NCBI RefSeq assembly: GCF_009711415.1
Contig: NZ_SMLZ01000113.1
Span: 47,084-111,083 of the forward strand
Origin: Roseibium denhamense
GTDB lineage: Bacteria; Pseudomonadota; Alphaproteobacteria; Rhizobiales; Stappiaceae
Direction: 5' to 3'
DNA length: 64,000 nucleotides
The position numbers and the translations under genes were made by a program. Positions 36,837-46,292 of the stretch are shown piece by piece (position 1 is the first letter of the stretch; each line of letters begins with the position of its first letter). Under the pieces are notes generated by a model. That model ran no database searches. It was given only the letters and a program-made list of their open reading frames with translations, and had not been told where the DNA came from.

Positions 36837-37654
36837 GCCGCCCTCCCCTTGAAGATCTTGCCGAAGAAGCCTTTCTTTTCTTCCGGGATCGTGACCGGAA
36901 TGTTTTCGCCAAGAAGCCGGCGGGTCGCCTCCGTATAGGCCCTCGATGCCGGTGAGGTTTCATCGGAGAGCGTGACCGGAAGGCCGACGTTGGATGCTTT
37001 CAGCACATCCTTGCTTTCCGGCACGACGCCAATCAGCGGTACGGACAGGATATCGACCACATCGTCGGTCGCCAGCATGTCACCGGTCTTGGCACGGTCC
37101 GTGTCATACCGTGTGATGAGAAGATGTTTCGGCATCCGGCCGCCATCTTCGGCAACCTTGGTCTTGGCATCCAGCAAGCCGATGATCCGGTCACAATCGC
37201 GGACGGAGGACACCTCCGGATTGGACACGATAATTGCCTCGTCCGCATAGCGCATTGCAAGCGTCGCCCCGCGTTCAATCCCGGCAGGACTGTCGCAGAT
37301 GATCCAGTCGAAATACATGCGCAATTCGCTAATCACGCTCGCAACACCCTCCTCGGTCAAGGCATCCTTGTCGCGGGTCTGCGACGCCGGAAGGAGATAG
37401 AGGTTGTTCAGCTTCTTGTCGCGCACCAGAGCCTGCTTGATCGAGGCTTCACCGCGGACAACGTTGACGAGGTCGAAGACGACGCGGCGTTCCGCCCCCA
37501 TGATCAGGTCGAGATTGCGCAGGCCAACATCAAAATCGATTGCGCAAACCTGATAGCCTTCCTTGGCCAGCGCCGACGCCAGCGCGGCTGTGCTGGTCGT
37601 CTTGCCAACCCCGCCTTTGCCTGACGTAACCACTACTACAGTGGCGTTGCTCAT
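36833..37654 (-). CDS. minD: Septum site-determining ATPase MinD
   Basis: A 273-residue ParA-family ATPase. TSGKGGVGKTT at residues 10-20 is the deviant Walker A motif and AIDFDVGLRNLD the A' region. The C-terminus KKGFFGKIFKGRAA is the amphipathic membrane-targeting helix. It recruits MinC and is controlled by MinE. It lies between minC and minE in one operon. Confidence 0.96.
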   Translation of the reverse strand: MSNATVVVVTSGKGGVGKTTSTAALASALAKEGYQVCAIDFDVGLRNLDLIMGAERRVVFDLVNVVRGEASIKQALVRDKKLNNLYLLPASQTRDKDALTEEGVASVISELRMYFDWIICDSPAGIERGATLAMRYADEAIIVSNPEVSSVRDCDRIIGLLDAKTKVAEDGGRMPKHLLITRYDTDRAKTGDMLATDDVVDILSVPLIGVVPESKDVLKASNVGLPVTLSDETSPASRAYTEATRRLLGENIPVTIPEEKKGFFGKIFKGRAA

Positions 37655-37709
37655 GGTGTTCGTCCCATCGTTGTCAGCCGTCCCGTTGCCCGGGCCATCT
37701 CGGCCTTGG

Positions 37710-38708
37710 TTAATTCAGTTCTTCGAAAACAAGGGTCTCGTTCTCGAACCGGATCTGCGCCGGTGCGTTCTTGAAGTCCGCGTTGAAATCATCCGCGACT
37801 TTGTAAAGACCATTGATGGACACCAGCTCGGCATCCAGTTTCGTGCAAAAGATCCGGGCACAGTCCTTGCCTGCGACCCCGGCTAAAGCCCGTCCGCGCA
37901 AGGCGCCGTAAATGTGGATGGACCCGCCCGCGATAATCTCTGCCCCCGAGCTGACCGAGCCGATGACCGTGACATCACCATCCGGATGCAGGACGCTTTG
38001 GCCTGAGCGCACCGGTTCCGTAATGACAATGGATGAGCCACTTGCAACGGAGGCCGGGCCGGCAAGTCCGCCCTGCTTGGGTATGCCGCCGGATTTGCCT
38101 GCGGATGTTTCGGTGTCTGCTGGTCCATTTTTGGCCTCTGACGCCTTGGTCCCGGCCGGAGCATTAGGAGCAGGCTCAGAACTGTCGCCCTTTGCTTTGC
38201 CCGCAGTCCCGTTATCTTTTTTGATGGCCGCCCCCGCGCGTCTGGGCGCGTCACCGGGTGCATCATCGGACTGGACTGCGGAAACGTCCTTTCCGGGCGC
38301 TCCATCCTTTTTGGGCAGCCCACCTTCCCCAGTGTTTTCGTCGGTCTTGGCGGCCTTCTTGTCGGCGTCTTCGCCGGTCCCAGAACCGCAATCGGCTGGC
38401 TGCGGCACATCCACCTCGGCGGTGAGCCGCCCGCCGCCGAAGCTTGGCGGCATGCCCGGCTTCAGGCGCGTGCCAGCAATACCGTCAATCCCGAACACCT
38501 TGACTGACCGCTCAGCGAGACCTGCCAACACGGTCTCCAGATCCTCAATCGCAATGTTCGTCCCGCGCACGTCGAGGACGATTGGCCGGTCAATAAAAAA
38601 CCCAGGAGTACGTGCAATGATGCGGTCGATTTCAGCAAACCAGGCATCGTACGGCGAGGCCGGTGAAAGCACGATCGCAATAAAGGATTTTCCCTTGAAC
38701 TTCATCAA
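37710..38708 (-). CDS. minC: Septum site-determining protein MinC with long linker
   Basis: A 332-residue FtsZ inhibitor. The N-terminal domain (~1-100, FKGKSFIAIVLSPASP) and the C-terminal beta-helix domain (~226-332, TEPVRSGQSVLHPDGDVTVI, EIIAGGSIHIYGALRGRALAG) are typical. Between them lies an unusually long linker of about 125 residues, rich in Ala, Gly, Lys, Asp and Pro and predicted disordered; usual MinC proteins are ~230-250 residues. The frame is uninterrupted. First gene of minCDE. Confidence 0.93.
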   Translation of the reverse strand: MMKFKGKSFIAIVLSPASPYDAWFAEIDRIIARTPGFFIDRPIVLDVRGTNIAIEDLETVLAGLAERSVKVFGIDGIAGTRLKPGMPPSFGGGRLTAEVDVPQPADCGSGTGEDADKKAAKTDENTGEGGLPKKDGAPGKDVSAVQSDDAPGDAPRRAGAAIKKDNGTAGKAKGDSSEPAPNAPAGTKASEAKNGPADTETSAGKSGGIPKQGGLAGPASVASGSSIVITEPVRSGQSVLHPDGDVTVIGSVSSGAEIIAGGSIHIYGALRGRALAGVAGKDCARIFCTKLDAELVSINGLYKVADDFNADFKNAPAQIRFENETLVFEELN

Positions 38709-38984
38709 CGAGGTCCGGCGGCTGTCTGCAAATCAATTGGTTAGGCACATAAACCTATCATTAACCGTACGGGACAATCGGGCAGCCATCCGTTTTCCAC
38801 CGATATCAATTTTCACAAGACTTTTCAGATAATTGGCGCTTCCAACAAGGAGAAAGCCCGGACCGGGCCACCAAGGCTTGGGAAAACTGCGCATGCAGCT
38901 TGCCAGAATCACAGCCCGACCGGCGGATGTTTTGGTTTGCCGGATCAAAAGTTAACTCACAATCGGTAAACCGCTTCACTTTTG

Positions 38985-39004
38985 CCTTATTGCAGTGCAA
39001 TATA
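38985..39004. promoter_or_regulatory. TGC-rich box upstream of the 108-aa gene
   Basis: CCTTATTGCAGTGCAATATA nearly matches 3507-3526 and contains the palindrome TTGCAGTGCAA. It lies 43 bp before the ATG at 39047. Possible PhaR-type operator or shared regulon signal (inference). Confidence 0.35.
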
Positions 39005-39046
39005 TCCACATGATCATCAGTTCACATCCTGTGATAAAGTTTTTTC

Positions 39047-39373
39047 ATGAGTAATTTCAGTGATATAGTTGACTATCTTGGGCTCTCACCGACAGAGGCA
39101 GCCACCGAACTGAACGTCACGGAGACGCTCATTCTTCGCTGGCGCAACACGGACGAGGCCCCGCCGCTGTACATTTGGCAATCTCTTGTCCGGATGGTCG
39201 ACGATGTCAGGTATGCGGCCGAGGAGGCTGCCAAATCGGCAGATCTCGATGCCCTGGATGCGGCGGACCTGAACAAGGTCACGCTGCAGGTCCCGGGGCC
39301 GGAAGGCTTGAGCGGCCCGAAACGCGCAGCGACCGCCCTTGCGGTTGCCACGCTGGCCCGGGTGTTTGTCTGA
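39047..39373 (+). CDS. Hypothetical 108-residue protein, HTH-like N-terminus
   Basis: A 108-residue protein. Residues 10-35 (LGLSPTEAATELNVTETLILRW) look like a helix-turn-helix; the rest is Ala-rich and helical. No family is recognised. The ATG follows a TGC-rich box shared with the fabI operon and sits 338 bp from the divergent minC. GC-rich host-like codon use supports a real gene. Confidence 0.55.
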   Translation: MSNFSDIVDYLGLSPTEAATELNVTETLILRWRNTDEAPPLYIWQSLVRMVDDVRYAAEEAAKSADLDALDAADLNKVTLQVPGPEGLSGPKRAATALAVATLARVFV

Positions 39374-39568
39374 AATGGAATAGACCGCGACCACGTGGAA
39401 TGCTGCTTCTCCAAGATGAAGCCTTGCCGGAATTCACAGCGCTTTGGAAAATGGGCAAGGTCTGGTAACAGGACCGAACTGCAAAATTGAACGCGCACCG
39501 CCGCCCGGCATGGCCTCAGGCTTGGGCTGGCCCCTACCTTCCCCGCGCGGCTCCTTCAGGAAGATGCC

Positions 39569-40516
39569 ATGTCCGGAACAATCAAGGGAATTCTGACGGC
39601 ACTCACGGCCTTCGCCCTGTTTTCCACCCATGATGCGATCATCAAGGTTCTGGGCGAGACCTACTCGGTGTTCCAGATCATCTTCTTTGCCATGCTGTTC
39701 GCCTTTGTCCCGATGTCCATGCTGATGCTGGCGGACAAGGAGCGGTCGAACTTCCGCCCAAGGCGCCCCGGTCTGGTGTTGTTGCGCTCCAGCATGGCGA
39801 TTGTGGCCATGTCCGGCGGGTTCTATGCCTTCACCACCCTGCCGCTTGCGGAAGTCTACGCCCTTTTGTTTGCAACCCCGCTTCTGGTTACTGCTTTGTC
39901 TGTCCCGCTTTTGGGCGAAACCGTCCGGCTTCAACGATGGGCCGCGGTGATAGTCGGCCTGATCGGTGTTCTGGTGGTTTTAAGGCCCGGCGTCACCGAG
40001 CTGTCTCTGGGCCATTTGGCAGCGCTTGTGGCCGCCTGCGCCAACGCGCTGGCCACCGTGTTGGTGCGCAAGCTTGGCGGCACCGAACGCCCGGCTGTCC
40101 TGATCCTTTATCCGATGATCTTTTCAATGATCGCCATGTCCGTGATGATGCCGGCCGGTTATCAGCCCGTTGCCCTCACCGACCTTGCGCTGATGGCTTG
40201 TGTGGGTCTCCTGTCGGTCCTTGCACAGCACTGCATCATCGGCGCCTACCGGGCAGCCCCTGCGGCCGTGATTGCGCCGATCCAATACAGCCAGATCCTT
40301 TGGGCTACCGCCTTCGGCGCCCTGTTCTTCATGGAATTCCCCGACATCTATGTCGGTATCGGGTCAAGTATCATTATCGCATCCGGCCTGTTCGTGGTCT
40401 GGCGCGAAAGCCGCGAGAACGTTTCCCTGCGCCTGCCGGTCCTCAAGACCGCCAACCCCCGCTTTGACACTGGCCCTTCCCCGCGCGCGGGCGAGCGGGA
40501 AACTGAGGACGATTAA
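39569..40516 (+). CDS. EamA/DMT-family transporter
   Basis: A 315-residue membrane protein with ten hydrophobic helices in two EamA repeats (LTALTAFALFSTHDAIIKVL... and AALVAACANALATVLVRKLG...). This drug/metabolite transporter superfamily exports amino acids or metabolites; the substrate is unknown. It ends with a short hydrophilic tail (SPRAGERETEDD). The 217 bp that follow (to 40733) hold nothing recognised. Confidence 0.85.
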   Translation: MSGTIKGILTALTAFALFSTHDAIIKVLGETYSVFQIIFFAMLFAFVPMSMLMLADKERSNFRPRRPGLVLLRSSMAIVAMSGGFYAFTTLPLAEVYALLFATPLLVTALSVPLLGETVRLQRWAAVIVGLIGVLVVLRPGVTELSLGHLAALVAACANALATVLVRKLGGTERPAVLILYPMIFSMIAMSVMMPAGYQPVALTDLALMACVGLLSVLAQHCIIGAYRAAPAAVIAPIQYSQILWATAFGALFFMEFPDIYVGIGSSIIIASGLFVVWRESRENVSLRLPVLKTANPRFDTGPSPRAGERETEDD

Positions 40517-40733
40517 TGGCAGGCTCCGCGCTGGCATCGGGCTGCTGCAGGAAACGCCCAAAGATGCCCGCCCCCTGACCAAGAGAGCAGCGTTGAACGT
40601 TAAGCTGTTTCCGGTGTATTGCCCGCAGATTTAGCGCAAATCGCATTTAATCGGTGTCGTCTTTCACTTTCTGAGATCAATGATTTCAACGCAAAAAACG
40701 ACACATGAGGGATTGGACATAATGCGACACGCG

Positions 40734-41492
40734 CTAGCGCAGCTCTGCGATAAACTTCCTCTCTGCGGATCTCAGCGAGGGAAGGTGCGGCTGGAAACGC
40801 TCCCACAGATCCGCATTTGCGGATTTTTTGGACAGCGCCAGGAATATGTCCGACACGCCGATCGGATCCTGGAACTCCTTAACGGCGGAGATGCCCAAAT
40901 TATTAGCGGTCCAGATAGTCAAAAGATAAGGAGCGACAAAGGCATCTAGCCTGCGCAATTGTGATCCGCGCAGCAGCTCCTCGATGGATTCACGCCCTTC
41001 GACAGTCGCCTTGCCGCTTTCTTCGAGCGCTCTGAAATTCGGATGCATCCGGCCATTTGCTATTTTGCCGATTGTCATTCCATGGAGGTCTGATGCATCC
41101 CCGGAAAACGAAAAAGGCGCGTCCTTGTGCGCAAAGATCATCATCTCGAATTGGGTAATTGGATCAATCGGATATTCGAGCCAGGCCTCACGTTCCTTCG
41201 TGTAAACGACCGGAAAAATGAGATCAGCCCGGCCGCGCTCTGTTTCCAGCTGTGCCCGAGGCCAGCTCGTAACAAGGAATTTGACCGGAACTCCAGATTC
41301 TTCTGACGCACCCCTTACAATATCCACCAAAAGACCGGTGGGCACCCCGCTTGCATCAAGATACAGGTAAGGTGGCGCCTCAAACCCGGTCAAGACCAGC
41401 GCCCGGTCTTCTGCTTTCGCGACCAATCCAAATATCGAACAGAGAACGAAAAACCCAAGCTGCATCAGCCATATAGTTCTCCGCATGCCCAA
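40734..41492 (-). CDS. Periplasmic solute-binding protein, SBP_bac_3 type
   Basis: A 252-residue protein with a signal peptide (FFVLCSIFGLVAKAED) and a type 3 extracellular solute-binding fold (GFEAPPYLYLDASGVPTGLLVDIVRG at the start, then RGRADLIFPVVYTKEREAW). Such proteins bind amino acids or act as sensory receptors. No ABC permease or ATPase genes are next to it, so it may be a stand-alone binding or signalling protein. Confidence 0.75.
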   Translation of the reverse strand: MGMRRTIWLMQLGFFVLCSIFGLVAKAEDRALVLTGFEAPPYLYLDASGVPTGLLVDIVRGASEESGVPVKFLVTSWPRAQLETERGRADLIFPVVYTKEREAWLEYPIDPITQFEMMIFAHKDAPFSFSGDASDLHGMTIGKIANGRMHPNFRALEESGKATVEGRESIEELLRGSQLRRLDAFVAPYLLTIWTANNLGISAVKEFQDPIGVSDIFLALSKKSANADLWERFQPHLPSLRSAERKFIAELR

Positions 41493-41682
41493 GGCCCCGC
41501 CCTCTTTCTTACGTTACGTCAAAACGGTGCACCAAATCACAGTGGCGTTCAACCTCCATGACCAGATTAAAGCGGGGACGACTTTTAATGGTAAATGACA
41601 TGGACGCTCGCAGCGGCGAACACTGAGGACACCGGGCAGCATGCGCAAGCGATTTATTTGGTATAGAATTTGGGAAGATGAG

Positions 41683-41758
41683 TGGTGCCCGGAGGCGGAT
41701 TCGAACCACCGACACGCGGATTTTCAATCCGCTGCTCTACCAACTGAGCTATCCGGGC
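41683..41758 (-). tRNA. tRNA-Phe (anticodon GAA), CCA encoded
   Basis: The minus strand folds into a complete tRNA. The acceptor GCCCGGA pairs with TCCGGGC, the D-arm contains AGCTCAGTTGGTAGAGC, the anticodon stem-loop CGGATTGAAAATCCG carries GAA, and the T-arm has GGTTCGAATCC. The 3' CCA is in the sequence. Confidence 0.98.
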
Positions 41759-41977
41759 GTCTGACAGGCGGGCGGGGTGCCCGTTCGCTGAAAGCCCGGC
41801 TCTTATAGAAGCAGATCCAGCCCTTGTCCAGCGCCCCGGCAAAGTTTTTTGCAAATCGGCGACACTGTTCCTGGGGATAAAAATCCGGCTGGCTCCAGAC
41901 CAAAAAGGATCAGCTATTTCAGCCACTTAAAAATTCCTGCCACGACCCTGCCCGCGGTCCGCACCGGTCATGAAAAT

Positions 41978-42004
41978 GCCGTTCCGGACGAAATCCGGAA
42001 CGGC
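41978..42004. repeat. Perfect 11-bp stem-loop
   Basis: GCCGTTCCGGA and TCCGGAACGGC flank a 5-nt CGAAA loop. On the minus strand a short ATTTTC follows, so it may act as a weak terminator, but it is 440 bp after ushA. Confidence 0.6.
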
Positions 42005-42091
42005 TTGGATGAAGCCCGGTCAGGCCGGGTGCATGTTGGAGCTACGGGCGTTTTGTTTAAATCGCCCAAGAGCGCCGACAAACTCTAATTT

Positions 42092-42299
42092 CGTCATCAC
42101 CTCATTGTTTTGACGAGCGCTGACCACGAAAGGTGAGTGCCCGCCACACCCTCTGCTGTCATCCCGCACTTGATGCGGGATCCATCCCGTGAGCGTTCCA
42201 TTCGATCAGCCCTGCGTGGGGCGAGGAAACGGAATGGATCCTCGGGTCAGGCCCCAGGATGACGGAGGGAGGGGAGAAGCCTTGCCAAACCGTGACAGA
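42092..42299 (-). repeat. Dispersed ~207-bp repeat, copy B (inverted)
   Basis: The reverse complement of this segment matches 4654-4860 along its full length by eye, including CTCACCTTTCG, ATCCCGCATCAAGTGCGGGAT, GCAGGGCTGATCGA and GGTTTGGCAAG. The copies are inverted relative to each other, 37 kb apart. Confidence 0.8.
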
Positions 42300-42444
42300 C
42301 CGTCATCCCGGTTCGCGCTGCGCTTGACCGGGATGACCGCAGTTGTGTGGAGCGTTGCCATCAAGCTCGACCGCACCACAATCGATCAGCTTTGGGCAGT
42401 GAACCAGGTCCGATTCACCACCCGCTGATCTCGCAGTGGCCGGA

Positions 42445-44055
42445 TCACTGCTCGGTGATGCGGCCATCGGTGTAGGGTGTATAGCCATCGCCTGCAGCAA
42501 TGAAATCCGCGACAACAATTTCAAGGCCCGGACCGTAGTCATAGGCGTTTTCGCCCTTCTCGGCGAAGACGGAATAGCCATCACCGCCACCGCGCATGTA
42601 GTTGTTGGAAACAACCCCGTAGGTCTTGTCCGGATCGATGGCTGTCCAGGCACCATCTTCCATCACTTCGACCAGAAGGATGCGGCCCTCACCGGCCGGC
42701 TTCTTCTGGGTCCAAGTGTATTTCAGACCGGCCACCTGCGGGAACCGCCCGGCGCCTTCCTCAACCTTCGACACGCCATTTTCCAGAGCCGCGATCACAT
42801 CAGAGCCCTTCAACTGGAATGTTGCGACCGTGTTCTGGAACGGCAGGACGGTGAGCACCTCTCCCATCGTGACTTCACCCGCGTCGATGGAAGCCCTCAA
42901 CCCGCCACCATTTTGAATGGCGATCTGAATGCCCTGGTCCTTGACCCGGTCAAGCATGGCATCGGCAACCAGGTTGCCCATCTGGCATTCGCCGGCACGG
43001 CAGGATCCGCGATCACCGTCAATTGCGGCATCCGATGAACCGATCACCTTGGCTTTCAGTTCCTCAATCGGGGCTGCCAGTTCGGCAACGCGTGCGGCAA
43101 AGGCTGCGTCCGGCTCAACAGAGGCGTCCAGCAGGATCGGCTCGCCGGAAGCGGAGACAACATTGCCGGCATCATCCCAGGTGACCTCGATTTCGCCGAG
43201 AAACTTGCCATAGGCATAGGCTTGGACAATCGGCACCTGCTGGCCATCCGGGTTTTCAACCATTACCGGATAAACGTCTGATGCACGCTCTTGAGTATTG
43301 GACAAAAGCGTATGGGAGTGACCGCCAACGATCAGGTCAATGCCAGGAACGGTCGCGGCAATCTGCTTGTCGCGGCTGAGCCCCATATGCGTAACGGCAA
43401 TGATCTTGTTGATACCAGCGGCCTCAAGGCCTTCGACCGCACCTTTCAGGTAGTCTTCAGCCGACAGGAACCGCACATCATCACCTGGCGACGACGTTTC
43501 GGCCGTATCTTCGGCAAGCGTTGAAACCAATGCGATCTGTTCGCCGCCCTTTTCGACGATCAGCACGCCCGGGATTTTACCGGCCAGCGCTTCATCAGCG
43601 GACACGTCGATATTGCCGGACAGGATCGGGAACTCGGCCTTGGAGAGGAAATTCGCAAGAGCAGCCGGGCCATCGTCAAACTCGTGGTTGCCGACGGCCA
43701 TCATGTCGAAGCCCATACCGTTCATGAACTCGACGGCTGCAAACCCTTTGTAGGTGGTGTAGAACAGCGAGCCTTGGAACTGGTCGCCCGCATCGACGGT
43801 CAGGACGGCCTTGCCGTCAGCCTCGAGCGCGGCCCGGCGTTCATCAATCTTTGTCTTGATCCGGGCAATCCCGCCAAAGCATTCCCCAGCCGCTTCCGAT
43901 TCAGCATCGCAAGTTGAATCGTATTTGTTGATTGATTCAATGCGCGAATGCAGGTCGTTGATATGCAGAACCGTTAGCGAAAAGTCGGCATAGGCCGCAC
44001 TGGACAACGCTGTTGCCGCAGACAGGACCGCCGCGCTCAGGAGTGACTTCTTCAT
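42445..44055 (-). CDS. UshA-type 5'-nucleotidase / metallophosphoesterase
   Basis: A 536-residue periplasmic enzyme with a signal peptide ending SAAYADF. The calcineurin-like N-terminal domain shows LHINDLHSR, DAGDQFQGS, VGNHEFDDG and GGHSHT metal-binding motifs. The C-terminal 5'-nucleotidase domain follows (~350-520, QNGGGLRASIDAG and VSNNYMRGGGDGYSVF). It releases phosphate from extracellular nucleotides. Monocistronic. It ends 4 bp after a TCACTGCTCGGTG stretch; no clear terminator. Confidence 0.88.
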   Translation of the reverse strand: MKKSLLSAAVLSAATALSSAAYADFSLTVLHINDLHSRIESINKYDSTCDAESEAAGECFGGIARIKTKIDERRAALEADGKAVLTVDAGDQFQGSLFYTTYKGFAAVEFMNGMGFDMMAVGNHEFDDGPAALANFLSKAEFPILSGNIDVSADEALAGKIPGVLIVEKGGEQIALVSTLAEDTAETSSPGDDVRFLSAEDYLKGAVEGLEAAGINKIIAVTHMGLSRDKQIAATVPGIDLIVGGHSHTLLSNTQERASDVYPVMVENPDGQQVPIVQAYAYGKFLGEIEVTWDDAGNVVSASGEPILLDASVEPDAAFAARVAELAAPIEELKAKVIGSSDAAIDGDRGSCRAGECQMGNLVADAMLDRVKDQGIQIAIQNGGGLRASIDAGEVTMGEVLTVLPFQNTVATFQLKGSDVIAALENGVSKVEEGAGRFPQVAGLKYTWTQKKPAGEGRILLVEVMEDGAWTAIDPDKTYGVVSNNYMRGGGDGYSVFAEKGENAYDYGPGLEIVVADFIAAGDGYTPYTDGRITEQ

Positions 44056-44400
44056 GGAACCCTCGCCCTTAAGTTAAGGAAATTACGTCACCCGGCGGCA
44101 AAACCACCGGTCACCATATCCTCCACACTGCCGGGAGGCCGGGCCAGGCGCGAAAACAGTCGTTCTCTGCGGCCCGCCCGGAGCTTTTCCCGGCCAGGAA
44201 ATCGGTGCAAGCAAATCTTGGTGCAGTTTTGTGACAACCGCAAGCAGATCACCATAAGGAATCATGAATTTATTTTGCCGGGTAATTTTCGGCCCGCAGC
44301 GGCGCTGCCTCACACCCGGCGAGCCAGAACTCATGTTTCTGAAAATCGTCAGAAATCCGGGATGTTACCGCGTGCTAGATCAGGCTGTCATTCGACGTGG
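44056..44400. other. Intergenic between ushA and yacG, nothing recognised
   Basis: This is the 5' region of ushA and the 3' region of yacG. I see no PhoB box, RNA gene or repeat that I can support. Open frames here are short and inconsistent. Confidence 0.5.
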
Positions 44401-44613
44401 TCAAGACCTGTCCGCGCCATCACCATCGTCAAAATCTTCGATGTCATCGGTTTCGACAACAGGAATTGTGTAGCCTTCTGAAAACCAGCGGTTGAGGTCA
44501 ACCTTTGCGCAGCGGTCCGAGCAGAAGGGGTAGTCCGCCGGGGTCGACATTTTGGAACAGATCGGGCACGGGCGCATCCGCCGCCGTGATGTCTCGTTAG
44601 ATATACCGGTCAA
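44401..44613 (-). CDS. yacG: Zinc-binding DNA gyrase inhibitor YacG
   Basis: A 70-residue protein with the YacG zinc site CPIC...FCSDRCAKVDLNRWF. YacG family proteins bind GyrB and inhibit gyrase in vitro. The C-terminal acidic tail is typical. It lies 45 bp after maf and is the end of the infA-maf-yacG run. Confidence 0.93.
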   Translation of the reverse strand: MTGISNETSRRRMRPCPICSKMSTPADYPFCSDRCAKVDLNRWFSEGYTIPVVETDDIEDFDDGDGADRS

Positions 44614-44658
44614 ACTGCCCTCCCATCGTGCGGATTGTTGTTACTGCCATGAGGCCGC

Positions 44659-45285
44659 TCAGGCGGCACCGGTGGCCCAGCCCCGGTGGATGGGATACCC
44701 GGCGGCGCTGAGGAGATTTGCGGTTTCAACGAGAGGCAAACCAACAACAGCCGGGTAAGACCCGACCAGCTTCACGACAAAGCTGCCGGCAAGGCCCTGA
44801 ATGGCATAACCGCCGGCCTTTCCGCGCCATTCTCCAGAAGCAATGTACTCGTCCATGTCCTGGCGCGACAGCTTCTTGAAACGCACCCTTGTCTCAACGA
44901 GCTTGGACCGGATCTTGCCGCCCGGCTGGGCAACCGCAACGCCGGTAAACACCCGGTGTCCGCGGCCGGACAGAAGCGACAAGCACAACAGCGCCTGATC
45001 GGTCAGTTCGGCCTTTGGCAGAGCGCGGCGGCCCGCAGCGACAACCGTATCGGCCGCCAGGACAACGCCGTCCTGAAGGCTCTCGGACGCATCCGCCGCC
45101 TGCCGGACGGTTTCGGCCTTTGAGCGGGCAAGCCGCATCGCAAGCGACCGCGGTGTTTCGTGCTTCTTCGGCGTCTCGTCGATATCGGCGGGCATGAGAT
45201 GATCGGGTTCGAGACCGATCTGCTGCAGCAGGGCAAGCCTGCGCGGGGAAGCAGATGCCAGGATCAACTGAGGGGCCGTGGTCAT
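44659..45285 (-). CDS. maf: Maf/YhdE-family nucleoside triphosphate pyrophosphatase
   Basis: A 208-residue Maf protein from the ATG at 45285 ([17 protein letters not shown]). It has the LASASPRR N-terminal motif, ADIDETP, and the VVLAADTVV and [15 protein letters not shown] motifs. It hydrolyses non-canonical or dNTP substrates to the monophosphate. The open frame extends 12 codons upstream (to 45321) but the internal ATG fits the family. It follows infA closely. Confidence 0.92.
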   Translation of the reverse strand: MTTAPQLILASASPRRLALLQQIGLEPDHLMPADIDETPKKHETPRSLAMRLARSKAETVRQAADASESLQDGVVLAADTVVAAGRRALPKAELTDQALLCLSLLSGRGHRVFTGVAVAQPGGKIRSKLVETRVRFKKLSRQDMDEYIASGEWRGKAGGYAIQGLAGSFVVKLVGSYPAVVGLPLVETANLLSAAGYPIHRGWATGAA

Positions 45286-45324
45286 GGACGCAAAATGCTT
45301 TCCGCTCTGCTTCACCTGCACTGC

Positions 45325-45543
45325 CTACTTGAAGCGGTAGGTGATGCGTCCCTTGGTAAGGTCATACGGGGTCATTTCCACCAGAACCTTATCGCCCGCA
45401 AGCACGCGGATCCGGTTCTTACGCATACGCCCAGCGGTGTGAGCGATGATTTCGTGTTCATTTTCAAGTTTTACGCGGAACGTCGCATTCGGCAACAGTT
45501 CTGTTACGACGCCCGGAAACTCCAGAGCTTCTTCTTTAGCCAT
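45325..45543 (-). CDS. infA: Translation initiation factor IF-1
   Basis: A 72-residue S1/OB-fold protein ([28 protein letters not shown] end) that matches IF-1 along its length. It helps 30S initiation. It starts 98 bp after the disrupted acetyltransferase and leads into maf. Confidence 0.97.
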   Translation of the reverse strand: MAKEEALEFPGVVTELLPNATFRVKLENEHEIIAHTAGRMRKNRIRVLAGDKVLVEMTPYDLTKGRITYRFK

Positions 45544-45641
45544 ATTTTATCCTGAATGAGGCGGGCTGGCCCGCAGGTGCGGGGGAACCTAACGGATTAG
45601 GCTTAGAAAGTGAACCATTCTTTCTTAGCAAACCGAGAATT

Positions 45642-46260
45642 CTACAAGGGGCCGGTTTCCCAGCCATTCAGGGCCGTTTTCAGCTCCTGCGGCGGCTGTT
45701 CGCCAGTCCTTGCCTGCCATTCTCGGTTCAGAATCGCATAGTAGTACTCTTCGTCCCACTCTCCCTTGAAAAGCGCATGTTCGCGGAAATGTGCCTCGCG
45801 GCGCATTCCGAGGCGCTCCATGAGTTTCCAGGAGCCGGCATTGCGCGCGTCGCACCGCCCGAAGATACGGTGGAGCTTCAGCGCCCCGAACCCGAACTCC
45901 AGAAAAGCGGACGCGGCTTCAAGTGCATAGCCCTTGCCTTGACGGCCTGGATGCAACGAGAAGCCGATTTCCGCCTGGCCAGCCTCTACGTTGGTAATCC
46001 GCAAGGAGATATCGCCGATCAGACCGCCCCCGTCCGCACGGCAAATGGCGAATTCCAGTGTTCCCTCGCCACTGAGCGCGTTCATCTCCACCCAGTCATC
46101 CAGCTTGCGATGGAATTCTTTCAGCGTCCGGGGGCTCCCAGTAATGATACCGGGCCACCTCCTCCAGTGACTGGTACTCAAACAGGGCATTTGCGTCGCT
46201 GCGCAGGAAAGGACGCAACAAAAGCCGCTCTGTCCGGATAGGCGCCACAGGCTCCGACAT
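45642..46260 (-). pseudogene. GNAT-family acetyltransferase (RimJ/RimL-like), frameshifted
   Basis: The N-terminal part (MSEPVAPIRTERLLLRPF... from the ATG at 46260) and the C-terminal part (RTLKEFHRKLDDWVEM..., acetyl-CoA site HPGRQGKGYA, ending WETGPL) lie in different frames. They join if one base is removed from the five-G run at 46130-46134 (C-run on the coding strand), giving EPRTLKEF. The intact protein would be about 205 residues. Either a real mutation or a homopolymer error. It sits between the phosphatase and infA. Confidence 0.8.
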
Positions 46261-46292
46261 GTCAACTCCCAGTTCAAACCGGCTCCGCCTTA

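Larger units (their letters stand above)
41759..42444. other. Non-coding spacer between tRNA-Phe and ushA
   Basis: No gene is supported. It holds a perfect 11-bp hairpin (41978-42004), the inverted copy of the 207-bp dispersed repeat (42092-42299) and a GTCATCCCGG...CCGGGATGAC palindrome at about 42302-42337. A 79-codon plus-strand frame here lacks a ribosome site and covers the hairpin, so it is not listed. Confidence 0.7.

Noticed and set aside
41654..41926. 90-codon minus-strand frame near 41.8 kb
   Set aside because: It runs through the tRNA-Phe gene, which explains the sequence.
41849..42088. 79-codon plus-strand frame in the tRNA-ushA spacer
   Set aside because: Crosses a perfect hairpin and repeat border and has no ribosome site or known homology.
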